A stretch of 64,000 nucleotides of DNA from Candidimonas sp. SYP-B2681. Lineage in GTDB: Bacteria; Pseudomonadota; Gammaproteobacteria; Burkholderiales; Burkholderiaceae_B. Of the stretch, positions 1 to 9,727 are shown piece after piece. A program made the position numbers and the translations under genes. Position 1 is the first letter of the stretch. Each line of letters opens with the position of its first letter. Location: NCBI RefSeq assembly GCF_003971065.1, contig NZ_RYDV01000007.1, forward strand, positions 186,001-250,000. Direction: 5' to 3'. The notes under the pieces are model-generated. The model saw only the letters and a program-made list of their open reading frames with translations. It was not told where the DNA came from and did no database searches.

Positions 1-536
1 ACGTCCAGCCGCCCGAGCAAGTTCAGGCAGCCTTCGACGACGCTGTAAAAGCCGGCCAGGATCGTGAGCGACAAATCAACGAAGGTAATGCCTATTCCAA
101 TAAGGTACTGCCTGAAGCACAGGGTCAGGTTGCCCGCATGGTTGAAGAAGCCGAAGGTTATCGTGCCACAGTAATTGGCGATGCCGAAGGTGATACTTCG
201 CGCTTTACCAGCATTGAAGTGGAATTCGCCAAGGCTCCTGACGTTACTCGCGAGCGTATGTATTTATCGACTATGCAAGAAATTCTCGAGAACTCCAGCA
301 AGATCATGATCGACTCGCAGGCAAGCAACAATATGCTGTATTTGCCCCTGGACAAGATCATGCGTCAGGCTGCCGGCTCTCGTAGCGGCTCAGGCGCCAC
401 GGTCGAAAGTTCGGCGGCCGCCGCAGCGGCTGCAGCGCAGCCGGCCAAGGCGACAAATACTCCTGCCAAAACCCGTACGCCCGATAGCAGCGCTCCCGCA
501 AAGAGCTCGCTGTTAACGAGTCCGTATTCACGCTAG
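1..536 (+). CDS. hflK: HflK, C-terminal part (membrane protease modulator)
   Basis: C-terminal 177 residues of HflK, cut by the left window edge; the first whole codon is at base 3. HflK is a single-pass inner-membrane SPFH/band-7 protein that forms a large periplasmic cage with HflC around the FtsH protease and modulates turnover of membrane substrates. The visible part is the helical stretch that follows the SPFH domain (Gln/Glu/Ala-rich, with an RERQINEGNAY-like segment), then a conserved SQASNNMLYLPLDK stretch, and a low-complexity Ala/Pro/Ser/Thr tail typical of HflK. hflC starts 7 nt downstream, so the two are cotranscribed. Identity is firm because of the pair arrangement. Confidence 0.95.
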   Translation, partial: VQPPEQVQAAFDDAVKAGQDRERQINEGNAYSNKVLPEAQGQVARMVEEAEGYRATVIGDAEGDTSRFTSIEVEFAKAPDVTRERMYLSTMQEILENSSKIMIDSQASNNMLYLPLDKIMRQAAGSRSGSGATVESSAAAAAAAAQPAKATNTPAKTRTPDSSAPAKSSLLTSPYSR

Positions 537-542
537 GAGGCC

Positions 543-1433
543 ATGATGCAACGTTTTTTCCCCGCTTTAGTCGGCCTGGTCATTTTCCTGGCAATTCTTT
601 CTTCCTGCGTATTCGTTGTCCGCGAACGAGATGCCGCACTGGTGTTCGCTTTGGGTGAGGTGCGCGATACCATCACCGAACCCGGTTTGTACTTTAAATT
701 CCCGCCGCCTTTCGAGAACGTAGTTCGCCTCGACAAGCGTCTGCAGACCATCGAAACCAACGATCCGGAACGCATCCAAACGGCGGAAAAGAAAAACCTG
801 CTGATCGATTCTTTCGTGAAGTGGCGTATTGCTGACCCGCGCTTGTTCTACGTTACTTTTGGCGCCAACGATCGGGCTGCGGTTGAACGCTTGCAAGCCC
901 AGATTCGCGATGCATTGAACGCGTCGGTTAACGTACGCACCGTGAAGGAAGTCGTCTCTACCGAACGCGACACCATCATGAAAGAAGTCCTGACCACGGT
1001 CGAGGCACGAGCCAAGCCTTTGGGTGTTCAAGTCATCGACGTACGCCTGCGCCGCATTGACTTTGCTCCGGAAATTTCCGAATCGGTTTATCGACGCATG
1101 GAAGCCGAACGTAAACAGGAAGCGAACCGCCTGCGCGCCACCGGTGCCGCCGACAGCGAGCGTATCCGGGCACAAGCCGACCGTCAGCGCCAAGAGCTCT
1201 TGGCCAAGGCCTATGCGCAATCGCAAGGCATCAGGGGCGAGGGCGACGCCAAGGCAGCTGCCCTCTATTCTGGCGCCTACGGAAAAAATCCTGAATTCTT
1301 CGGTTTTTACAAGAGTCTTGAGGGATATCGTGCGGCCTTCTCAGGTCCTAACGACACCTTGGTTCTCAGTCCGAAATCCGACTTCTTCAAGTTCTGGAAT
1401 TCTCCTCAAGGCGCAAAACCCGCGACACCATAG
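543..1433 (+). CDS. hflC: HflC, membrane protease modulator
   Basis: 296 residues, normal HflC length. It has an N-terminal hydrophobic anchor (about residues 5-24), then the SPFH/band-7 domain beginning VVRERDAALVFALGEV, and a long charged helical region containing AERKQEANRLRATG. It partners with HflK in the HflKC-FtsH complex on the periplasmic side of the inner membrane. The ATG at 543 is preceded by AGGAGG (535-540), a strong ribosome binding site. The transcript appears to end at a hairpin and terminator just downstream. Confidence 0.96.
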   Translation: MMQRFFPALVGLVIFLAILSSCVFVVRERDAALVFALGEVRDTITEPGLYFKFPPPFENVVRLDKRLQTIETNDPERIQTAEKKNLLIDSFVKWRIADPRLFYVTFGANDRAAVERLQAQIRDALNASVNVRTVKEVVSTERDTIMKEVLTTVEARAKPLGVQVIDVRLRRIDFAPEISESVYRRMEAERKQEANRLRATGAADSERIRAQADRQRQELLAKAYAQSQGIRGEGDAKAAALYSGAYGKNPEFFGFYKSLEGYRAAFSGPNDTLVLSPKSDFFKFWNSPQGAKPATP

Positions 1434-1438
1434 GCCGG

Positions 1439-1481
1439 TAGACGATAGTTCGATGGTTTCCTTATTCGAATCTATCGTCTA
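1439..1481 (+). repeat. Long inverted repeat downstream of hflC
   Basis: TAGACGATAG (1439-1448) pairs perfectly with CTATCGTCTA (1472-1481). The stem can continue inward with TTCGA/TCGAA across one bulged T, giving about 15 base pairs round a 12-nt loop. No U-tract follows, so it is not itself a classical terminator; it sits between the hflC stop and the real terminator at 1517. It could be a 3'-end processing or stability hairpin (inference). Confidence 0.6.
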
Positions 1482-1516
1482 TACTATCGCGTAAGTTTTG
1501 TTAACCTTTTTACCGC

Positions 1517-1556
1517 AAGCGACTTGGCGGGCTTACGCCCCAAGTCGCTTTTTGTT
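1517..1556 (+). terminator. Rho-independent terminator after hflKC
   Basis: AAGCGACTTGG (1517-1527) pairs with CCAAGTCGCTT (1540-1550), an 11-bp stem followed by TTTTGTTT. It ends the hflKC transcript. Because it lies inside any longer reading of hisZ, it also argues that hisZ starts at 1594 rather than at an upstream ATG. Confidence 0.85.
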
Positions 1557-1593
1557 TGGCGGTAATTTTGTAATGCTTTTTCAGGACCGCGTG

Positions 1594-2757
1594 ATGTCCA
1601 ATTGGTTGTTGCCAGAAAGTCTGGCCGATATTCTGCCCGCCGAGGCTCGCCGTATTGAAGAACTGCGTCGTAATTTACTCGACCTGTATCGCACGTACGG
1701 TTTTGAACTGGTCGCTCCGCCTCTGGTCGAATATATCGATTCGCTGCTTTCTGGCACCGGTGGCGCGCTTAATTTGCGTACTTGCAAGCTGATTGATCAG
1801 CTCTCCGGTCGCACCTTGGGCGTGCGCGCAGATATAACGCCTCAGGTGTCGCGCATTGATGCCCATTTGTTGAATCGCGAAGGGGTGACGCGCTTATGTT
1901 ATTGTGGTTCGGTGCTGCATGCTCGTCCGGCGGGTTTGCTTTCTGATCGCGAGCTGCTCCAGATCGGGGCCGAGATCTTCGGGCATGCGGGTGTCGAAGC
2001 CGATATCGAGATCCTGGAACTGGCGCTGGAAAGCGTCAAGCGCGCAGGGGTAAGCAGCGCTCGGCTCGACTTGAACCATCCGGGCGTGCTCAGGGCGATT
2101 GTTGATTCTGACTCGGCACTTGCTGATTCGGTCGACGAAATCTCCGATCTGCTCAGTACAAAAGATGTTCCCGCGCTTGGTTCGCTGGCGTTGCGTCTGC
2201 CCGATATCAAACCCGTGACCGTGCAGGCGTTGCTATCGCTCGCTTCGTTATACGGCGGCACTGAAGTTATCGCCAAGGCTCGTGAAACGTTGCCTGCATT
2301 GCCCGCATTGCGGCGAGCCCTGGACGACCTCGAGGCCCTGATACGTGCGCTTCCCACGCACGAGTTCAGCATCGACTTAGCCGATATGGGCAGTGGCTAT
2401 GGCTACCATTCCGGTGTGGTTTTTTCGATCTACGCGGAAGGCTGGCACGACGCTCTGGTCAAAGGCGGGCGTTACGATGGGGTAGGCAAGGCTTTCGGGC
2501 GTTCGCGTCCGGCTACAGGATTCAGTCTGGATTTACGTAAGCTTTCTTCAGGCTTGCCACCAGCACCCGTGGCCATGGCGATTCGCGCCCCCTGGGGTAC
2601 CGACGTAGCGTTGGTCGGTGCGCTGCGCGCCTTGCGCGACTCCGGTGAGATCGTGGTGCAGGTCCTTCCTGGGCAAACGCATCGCCTCGACGAATTTACC
2701 GTTGATCGGGAACTGGTTCTGGATAACGGGGCATGGAAGGTAAGGGCGATTCAGTAA
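1594..2757 (+). CDS. hisZ: HisZ, ATP phosphoribosyltransferase regulatory subunit
   Basis: 387 residues, similar to the catalytic core of class II histidyl-tRNA synthetase but shorter. HisZ binds the short catalytic subunit HisG to form the hetero-octameric first enzyme of histidine biosynthesis and confers histidine feedback inhibition. Visible signs are the N-terminal [20 protein letters not shown], the HisS-like motif-2 region around [12 protein letters not shown], and the GGRYDGV loop. In-frame ATGs at 1498 and 1573 were not used because a terminator lies between 1517 and 1556 and because relatives begin near MSNWLLPE. hisG is not in the window, which is usual for this group. Confusion with hisS is unlikely because of the length and the hisZ-purA order. 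Confidence 0.93.
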   Translation: MSNWLLPESLADILPAEARRIEELRRNLLDLYRTYGFELVAPPLVEYIDSLLSGTGGALNLRTCKLIDQLSGRTLGVRADITPQVSRIDAHLLNREGVTRLCYCGSVLHARPAGLLSDRELLQIGAEIFGHAGVEADIEILELALESVKRAGVSSARLDLNHPGVLRAIVDSDSALADSVDEISDLLSTKDVPALGSLALRLPDIKPVTVQALLSLASLYGGTEVIAKARETLPALPALRRALDDLEALIRALPTHEFSIDLADMGSGYGYHSGVVFSIYAEGWHDALVKGGRYDGVGKAFGRSRPATGFSLDLRKLSSGLPPAPVAMAIRAPWGTDVALVGALRALRDSGEIVVQVLPGQTHRLDEFTVDRELVLDNGAWKVRAIQ

Positions 2758-2792
2758 TCCGCTACGCCGGGTTGCTTTATCGGATGGTTTAA

Positions 2793-4139
<1,347 letters not shown>

Positions 4140-4210
4140 TCGCTAAATACCGTCGAAGCGGGCGACGCCGCCAGCCGACTTTAAAGCGGGTTTGCGTTTA
4201 ATAGCAACAG

Positions 4211-4246
4211 AAAACCCCGGATTCATGGCCGAATTCGGGGTTTTTT
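4211..4246 (+). terminator. Rho-independent terminator after purA
   Basis: AAAACCCCGGATTC (4211-4224) pairs with GAATTCGGGGTTTT (4231-4244) with one G-U pair, around a 6-nt loop. A T-run continues to 4246. It separates purA from the phosphoribosyltransferase gene. Confidence 0.9.
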
Positions 4247-4327
4247 CATTTCTACCTTCTCGCTGGGTGATGTACGGTTTATCATTATGGGCTTTTCAAG
4301 AATAAAGTTTACCGGACACGCCAGCTT

Positions 4328-4867
4328 ATGAATAATCCAAGCACTGACCGCGACCACTGGGTCAGCTGGGATCAGTATCACGCTCTTATCGAGCGTCTTG
4401 CCCTGACGGTACATGAATCAAATTGGCATTTCGATAAAATCGTGTGCCTGGCCCGCGGTGGTGTTCGTGTCGGCGATGTGTTGTCCCGTATATTTGACGT
4501 CCCTCTTGGTATTTTAGCCACAAGCAGTTATCGCGAAGCTGCGGGAACCGAACAAGGGCAGCTTGATATCGCTCAGTTCATAACCATTACACGTGGCACC
4601 CTCGACGGCCGTGTGTTGCTGGTTGATGACATGGTCGACACCGGCATGACCTTCGGCCGGGTCCGCGACCACTTGCTCTCCCAGTTTCCCGCCATTAGCG
4701 AGCTCAAAACGGCGGTACTATGGTGGAAGGGGCATTCGCAGGCAACTCCGGATTACTTTGTAGAAAAATTGCCTACCAACCCTTGGATTCACCAGCCTTT
4801 CGAGGATTACGACAGCATTCGTCCTCATCAGCTCGAGGCGTGGGTGCGTAAGGGCGTGCGTAATTAG
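4328..4867 (+). CDS. Phosphoribosyltransferase-domain protein
   Basis: 179 residues. The PRPP-binding signature VLLVDDMVDTGMTF sits near residues 97-110, and an ARGG loop (LARGGVRVGDVLSRI) near residue 40. Both are typical of type I phosphoribosyltransferases close to the xanthine/hypoxanthine group. Adjacency to purA suggests purine salvage, but the hood region is too variable to assign a base, so no symbol is given. It has its own transcription unit after the purA terminator. ComF-like or regulatory roles are less likely given the complete PRPP loop. Confidence 0.85.
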   Translation: MNNPSTDRDHWVSWDQYHALIERLALTVHESNWHFDKIVCLARGGVRVGDVLSRIFDVPLGILATSSYREAAGTEQGQLDIAQFITITRGTLDGRVLLVDDMVDTGMTFGRVRDHLLSQFPAISELKTAVLWWKGHSQATPDYFVEKLPTNPWIHQPFEDYDSIRPHQLEAWVRKGVRN

Positions 4868-5002
4868 ACAGCAGTAGAGCGCCCATCGATGCGCGAGCAG
4901 TATCCAGTTGGCAGTCTATAAGTCCATGAATACCGTTTTCATGTTAAACTCTTAGGTTGTCGTAATATCCACTAATTCATAACCTGCAAGGCTTAAGATT
5001 AC

Positions 5003-5215
5003 ATGCCTATCGTTCGTCTGAAAGAAAACGAGCCGTTTGAAGCCGCATTGCGCCGCTTTAAGCGCACTATCGAAAAAATTGGTCTTTTGACTGAATTGCG
5101 CGCGCGCGAATTTTACGAAAAGCCGACTGCTGAACGTAAACGCAAGCACGCTGCCGCGGTCAAGCGCCACTACAAACGCATCCGCAGCCAACAACTGCCT
5201 CCGCGTCTGTATTGA
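5003..5215 (+). CDS. rpsU: 30S ribosomal protein S21
   Basis: 70 residues, Lys/Arg-rich, with the S21 pattern [21 protein letters not shown] and a basic C-terminus. S21 binds the 30S platform near the 3' end of 16S rRNA and helps translation initiation. It is the first gene of the rpsU-dnaG-rpoD macromolecular-synthesis operon. Its TGA stop (5213-5215) is immediately followed by the TTG start of dnaG, so translation of the two is probably coupled. The 135 bp upstream contain no other gene. Confidence 0.97.
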   Translation: MPIVRLKENEPFEAALRRFKRTIEKIGLLTELRAREFYEKPTAERKRKHAAAVKRHYKRIRSQQLPPRLY

Positions 5216-7141
5216 TTGATACCTGAATCATTTGTTCAGGATCTCCTCGCCCGAATAGATGTTGTTGACGTCGTCGGGCGATACGTACAGCTGCGCAAGG
5301 GTGGGGCCAATTTACTTGGCCTATGCCCGTTCCACAACGAAAAAAGCCCTTCATTTACGGTAAGTCCCACCAAACAGTTTTATCACTGTTTTGGTTGCGG
5401 AGCGCATGGTAGCGCTATCACTTTTCTAATTGAACATACCGGCGCGAATTTTCCCGAGGCTATTCGTAGCCTTGCGGCAACGGCCGGTATGACTGTGCCT
5501 GAAGAGTCGCGCAGTCCGCGCCAACGTGCAGCAGACAAGCTCCGCAAGGACGAAGTCTCGCGGCAACAGCACATACTGGACATGGCGCAGGCCCACTACG
5601 TAAGCGAACTTAAAGGTTCGCGTGCTGCGGTGCACTATTTGAAGCAGCGAGGCTTATCCGGCGAAACTGCTGCCCGATTCGCATTGGGATGGGCAGGTGC
5701 CGACAGGCGCGGTTTGTCGACCGTCTTTGCCCAATACGAAGATCCCTTGCTGGTCGAGTCGGGGCTGGTAATCGAAGCCGAGGACGGGCGGCGGTACGAT
5801 CGTTTCCGCGAACGCATTATGTTTCCCATTCGCAATCAGCGTGGGAATCTGATCGGGTTCGGTGGCCGTATTATCGGCAAGGGTGAGCCCAAATACCTTA
5901 ATTCGCCGGAAACGCCGCTGTTTTCCAAAGGGCATGAGCTTTACGGTTTATGGGAAGCCCGCGCGGGCATTCGCAGTGAAGGATACGTTCTAGTGGTCGA
6001 GGGCTACATGGACGTCGTGGGGCTGGCGCAGCATGGCCTGGCCAATGCGGTTGCTACGCTGGGAACCGCTACCACGGCTTTTCACATACAGAAACTATTG
6101 CGCGCAAGCAATAAAATCGTCTTCAGCTTTGATGGCGACAAGGCGGGCAAGCGTGCCGCCTGGCGCGCACTGAATACCTGTTTGCCGTTGGTGCGCGACG
6201 ATGTCTCGATGCGTTTCTTATTTCTTCCTGCCGATCACGACCCGGATTCCTATATTCGGGAATATGGTGCGGAAGCGTTTAAGGCCACAGCCGCTGAGGC
6301 GGTTCCCTTGTCACGCTTTATGCTCGAAGAATTGGCCTCACATCATGCCATGCACGAGGCCGAAGGGCGGGCGGCATGCGTACACGAAGCAAAGCCTTTG
6401 CTTGCTTCGCTGCCCGAAGGGACGCTGCGGCTTCAGATCGAGCGCGAGTTTGCCAAGCTGGTCTTGCTGACGCCGGAAGAGTTAAGCCAAATGCTTGCCG
6501 AGATGCAGGCGCCTGCGGCGCCCGAGCCGGCTTCGCATGCTGCCGCGCCGCTGCAAAAAAACAGGCGGGAATCGGCTGACAATGAAGAGCCGGACGGATT
6601 TATGGATGCGCCAATGTTCGAGCCGGATGATTTTGGCTCGTATGGCGCCGACGATTCCCCGCCCGAGCCATTGGTCCGGCACAAGCCGACGTTTGGCCAG
6701 AGCAATAAGGGCCGTACGGTTACACCCATGGCGAAACGGCTGCTGCGATTATTATTGGCTCATCCGGAACTTGTTTCAAGTTTAGGGGACCAACAACTTG
6801 AAATACTTGAACGAGGCCCCCATCTAGCACTTGTCCGGGATCTTATCGCACTGGCCAACGCGAGCGGAGCACGCCATGCGGGTGCTTTATTGCAAGCTGC
6901 TGAACCGGGATCCGATCTGGAAGGCATATTGGCGTCTGTGAGCCCAGAATTATTAGCGCAAGAAGATCTACCCGATCCGCAAACTGAATGGAATGATGCC
7001 ATGCGACGAATAGAGCTTGATGCCATTAAGGCTGAACAGTCGGAGTTGGTCGGTGCCGGTTTGAAAGATGATGCCTCTAAAAAGAGATATCACGAGTTAA
7101 CGCGACGAATTGCACTACTAAGTAGTGCTTCTTCGCATTGA
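5216..7141 (+). CDS. dnaG: DNA primase
   Basis: 641 residues. It makes RNA primers for replication. The N-terminal zinc-binding domain shows the CPFHNEKSPSF and FHCFGCG-type motifs (Cys/His ligands about residues 38-64). The TOPRIM domain follows with VVEGYMD (about 262-268) and FSFDGDKAGKRAA (about 302-314). The C-terminal helicase-binding region after an acidic/proline-rich linker (about residues 420-500) is divergent, as usual. The start is TTG at 5216, directly abutting the rpsU stop; MIPESFVQDLLAR matches the family N-terminus and no usable ATG precedes it. The abutting stop and start plus the weak codon are consistent with low, coupled expression of primase. Confidence 0.96.
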   Translation: MIPESFVQDLLARIDVVDVVGRYVQLRKGGANLLGLCPFHNEKSPSFTVSPTKQFYHCFGCGAHGSAITFLIEHTGANFPEAIRSLAATAGMTVPEESRSPRQRAADKLRKDEVSRQQHILDMAQAHYVSELKGSRAAVHYLKQRGLSGETAARFALGWAGADRRGLSTVFAQYEDPLLVESGLVIEAEDGRRYDRFRERIMFPIRNQRGNLIGFGGRIIGKGEPKYLNSPETPLFSKGHELYGLWEARAGIRSEGYVLVVEGYMDVVGLAQHGLANAVATLGTATTAFHIQKLLRASNKIVFSFDGDKAGKRAAWRALNTCLPLVRDDVSMRFLFLPADHDPDSYIREYGAEAFKATAAEAVPLSRFMLEELASHHAMHEAEGRAACVHEAKPLLASLPEGTLRLQIEREFAKLVLLTPEELSQMLAEMQAPAAPEPASHAAAPLQKNRRESADNEEPDGFMDAPMFEPDDFGSYGADDSPPEPLVRHKPTFGQSNKGRTVTPMAKRLLRLLLAHPELVSSLGDQQLEILERGPHLALVRDLIALANASGARHAGALLQAAEPGSDLEGILASVSPELLAQEDLPDPQTEWNDAMRRIELDAIKAEQSELVGAGLKDDASKKRYHELTRRIALLSSASSH

Positions 7142-7225
7142 GTACTGTAAAATAGAGAGTTTTCGCAACGCCCAAGCATATATTTGCATAATAATGGTGT
7201 TTAGTACCGGTTAGCCCCCTTAGCC

Positions 7226-7257
7226 TTGCAACCAAACTGCGTCAAGGATTTTATAAT
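7226..7257 (+). promoter_or_regulatory. Possible rpoD-proximal promoter
   Basis: In the 244-bp gap between dnaG and rpoD there is a perfect TATAAT (7252-7257), with TTGCAA (7226-7231) 20 bp upstream. The spacing is longer than the optimal 17 bp. An internal promoter before rpoD is known in other bacteria; here it is inferred from the -10 match only. Confidence 0.4.
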
Positions 7258-7385
7258 TCGGGCTGCCATGGTCGGCATCAGCATTAGCTGCAATATAGAC
7301 TCAATCGCTGCGATAAGTAAGTTCTGCCCTGCAACACTCGTTGGCCTATGGTCGACCGAGTGATTTTGCGCCTACGGAAGCGACT

Positions 7386-9641
7386 ATGACCCAAGTTACT
7401 GGTAAAACCCCCCTGGCAGCTGAGAAAGCTGTGAAGCAAGCTAAAACGCTTGGCGCCACAAAGAGTGCTGCCAAGACAACAGTGAGCGTCGGGGAAGGTG
7501 TTACGGCAGTTAAAGCCCCTGCCGCAAAAAAGGCTCCAGCCAAAAAAGCGGCAGCTACCAAGGCGGCAGTCAAGAAGACTGCAACGGGCGCGGAAGCGAC
7601 CACAGCCAAGCCGGCTAGCAAGACCGCCGCGCGCGCGGTGCCGTCCGGACGCCGTCCTGGTCGCCCTGCTAAAAACGCCAATAACGACTCTGCTGACTTC
7701 CATGACGACGACTCCGGCGACGCCGAAGTTATTCCTGAGCTCAAGCCGCTGCCCAAGCGCGGCGGGAAGCGCGCCAAGGGCGACAAAGATGTCCCTGCGC
7801 GCAACCAGATGACGCCAGAAGAGCAAGAGGCGCGGCGTAACCGCCTGAAAGTTCTTATCAAACTAGGTAAGGATCGCGGCTACCTCACATACGGCGAAAT
7901 CAACGACCATCTGCCCGATGATCTGGTGGATGCCGAAGCGATCGACGGCATCATCAGCACGTTCAGCGACATGGGCATTTCGGTCTACGACCAAGCCCCT
8001 GACGCTGATGCGCTGCTTATGAGCGACAACGCGCCGGTGGCGACCAGCGATGACGACGTCGAAGACGAAGCCGAAGCCGCTCTCACCACCGTTGACTCCG
8101 ACTTTGGTCGTACGACTGACCCAGTGCGCATGTATATGCGTGAAATGGGTACCGTCGAACTCCTGACGCGCGAGGGCGAGATTGAAATTGCCAAGCGGAT
8201 CGAAGATGGCCTCAAGCACATGGTAATGGCGATCGCCGCCTGCCCCACAACGGTCAACGAAATCCTGCAGTATGTGCAGCGTGTACGTGAAGGCGTGGCT
8301 CAAATCGACGAAGTAGTCGATGGTCTGATCGACCAAGAGGGCGAAGAATACGCCGGAGCCGGTGTTTCGGTCGACAATGACGAAAACGAAGATGGCCCCG
8401 CTGGCGGCATGAGCAGCAAGCAGCTCGAATACCTGCGCTCAACAGCCCTGAAAAAGTTCGAAATCATTGGCGTATGGTTCGATAAAATGCGCAAGGCGTT
8501 TGAACGCGACGGTTATCAAGCCCAGGAATATATCCAGGCTCAGGAAGCCATACTAAATGAACTGATGGGCATCCGGTTCACGGCCAAAATGGTCGAGAAG
8601 CTCGCCGATACGTTGCGCGAACAGGTGGGCGAAGTGCGCAAGCTTGAACGCGCCGTATTGCACGCTTGTGTCGACCGCGCCGGTATGCCTCGCGCGTACT
8701 TCATCAAGGCATTTCCGGGCAACGAAACCAACCTCGAATGGGTGCTGGGCGAAGTTTCAGGTGGCCATCCTTATTCTGAAACCCTCGAACGCCACATTCC
8801 AGCAGTTCAGGAGATTCAGCAAAAGCTTATCGACTTGCAGACTGCTGTCGTGTTGCCGCTTAAAGACCTTAAAGACGTTAATAAGCGCATGGCGACCGGC
8901 GAAGCCAAAGCTCGCAAAGCCAAGCGCGAAATGACCGAAGCCAACCTGCGTCTTGTTATTTCGATCGCAAAGAAATACACGAACCGTGGACTTCAGTTCC
9001 TGGATCTGATCCAGGAAGGCAATATTGGCCTAATGAAAGCGGTAGACAAGTTTGAATACCGCCGTGGGTACAAGTTTTCTACCTATGCCACATGGTGGAT
9101 CCGCCAGGCTATTACACGCTCGATCGCTGACCAGGCGCGTACCATTCGTATTCCGGTGCACATGATTGAAACGATCAACAAAATGAATCGTATCAATCGC
9201 CAAATATTGCAGGAAACTGGCGCCGAGCCCGATCCCGCTACCCTGGCCCAAAAAATGGATATGCCCGAGGACAAGGTTCGCAAGATCCTCAAGATTGCCA
9301 AAGAGCCAATCTCGATGGAAACCCCAATTGGCGACGATGATGACTCCCATTTGGGCGACTTCATCGAAGACACCGGTACCTTGTCGCCTTCGGAATGGGC
9401 CCTGCATGGATCGATGCGCGATGTGGTCAAGGAAGTCCTTGACTCTCTTACTCCACGCGAGGCAAAAGTGTTGCGCATGCGTTTCGGTATCGAAATGAGC
9501 ACCGATCAGACACTGGAAGAAGTCGGCAAGCAATTCGACGTCACGCGGGAACGTATCCGTCAAATAGAAGCCAAAGCGCTGCGCAAGCTGCGTCATCCCA
9601 GCCGTGCAGATAAGTTAAAGAGCTTTCTGGAAGGTCAGTAA
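7386..9641 (+). CDS. rpoD: RNA polymerase primary sigma factor (sigma-70)
   Basis: 751 residues. The N-terminus is Ala/Lys-rich (residues 1-90) as in betaproteobacterial RpoD. Region 1.1 follows, then region 1.2 ([23 protein letters not shown]), the non-conserved insert, region 2 with [22 protein letters not shown] and the -10 recognition helix around [15 protein letters not shown], region 3, and region 4 ending [20 protein letters not shown]. The start is taken at the ATG at 7386 because CGGAAG lies at a good distance; the upstream ATG at 7341 adds 15 unconserved residues. It is the last gene of the rpsU-dnaG-rpoD unit and ends at a terminator. Confidence 0.97.
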   Translation: MTQVTGKTPLAAEKAVKQAKTLGATKSAAKTTVSVGEGVTAVKAPAAKKAPAKKAAATKAAVKKTATGAEATTAKPASKTAARAVPSGRRPGRPAKNANNDSADFHDDDSGDAEVIPELKPLPKRGGKRAKGDKDVPARNQMTPEEQEARRNRLKVLIKLGKDRGYLTYGEINDHLPDDLVDAEAIDGIISTFSDMGISVYDQAPDADALLMSDNAPVATSDDDVEDEAEAALTTVDSDFGRTTDPVRMYMREMGTVELLTREGEIEIAKRIEDGLKHMVMAIAACPTTVNEILQYVQRVREGVAQIDEVVDGLIDQEGEEYAGAGVSVDNDENEDGPAGGMSSKQLEYLRSTALKKFEIIGVWFDKMRKAFERDGYQAQEYIQAQEAILNELMGIRFTAKMVEKLADTLREQVGEVRKLERAVLHACVDRAGMPRAYFIKAFPGNETNLEWVLGEVSGGHPYSETLERHIPAVQEIQQKLIDLQTAVVLPLKDLKDVNKRMATGEAKARKAKREMTEANLRLVISIAKKYTNRGLQFLDLIQEGNIGLMKAVDKFEYRRGYKFSTYATWWIRQAITRSIADQARTIRIPVHMIETINKMNRINRQILQETGAEPDPATLAQKMDMPEDKVRKILKIAKEPISMETPIGDDDDSHLGDFIEDTGTLSPSEWALHGSMRDVVKEVLDSLTPREAKVLRMRFGIEMSTDQTLEEVGKQFDVTRERIRQIEAKALRKLRHPSRADKLKSFLEGQ

Positions 9642-9693
9642 GCCGGGCCAGAATTGCACTGAGGTTTTAACGCAATTCAGTCGGGTTTGTAGT

Positions 9694-9725
9694 AAAACGG
9701 CGGCCTTCGGGTCGCCGTTTTTTTG
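9694..9725 (+). terminator. Rho-independent terminator after rpoD
   Basis: AAAACGGCG (9694-9702) pairs with CGCCGTTTT (9713-9721), followed by a T-run. It lies just before the 3' end of the convergent acoR-type gene. Confidence 0.88.
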
Positions 9726-9727
9726 TA

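Noticed and set aside
567-1226. 219-codon frame antisense to hflC
   Set aside because: Shadow of hflC; no motif or ribosome binding site.
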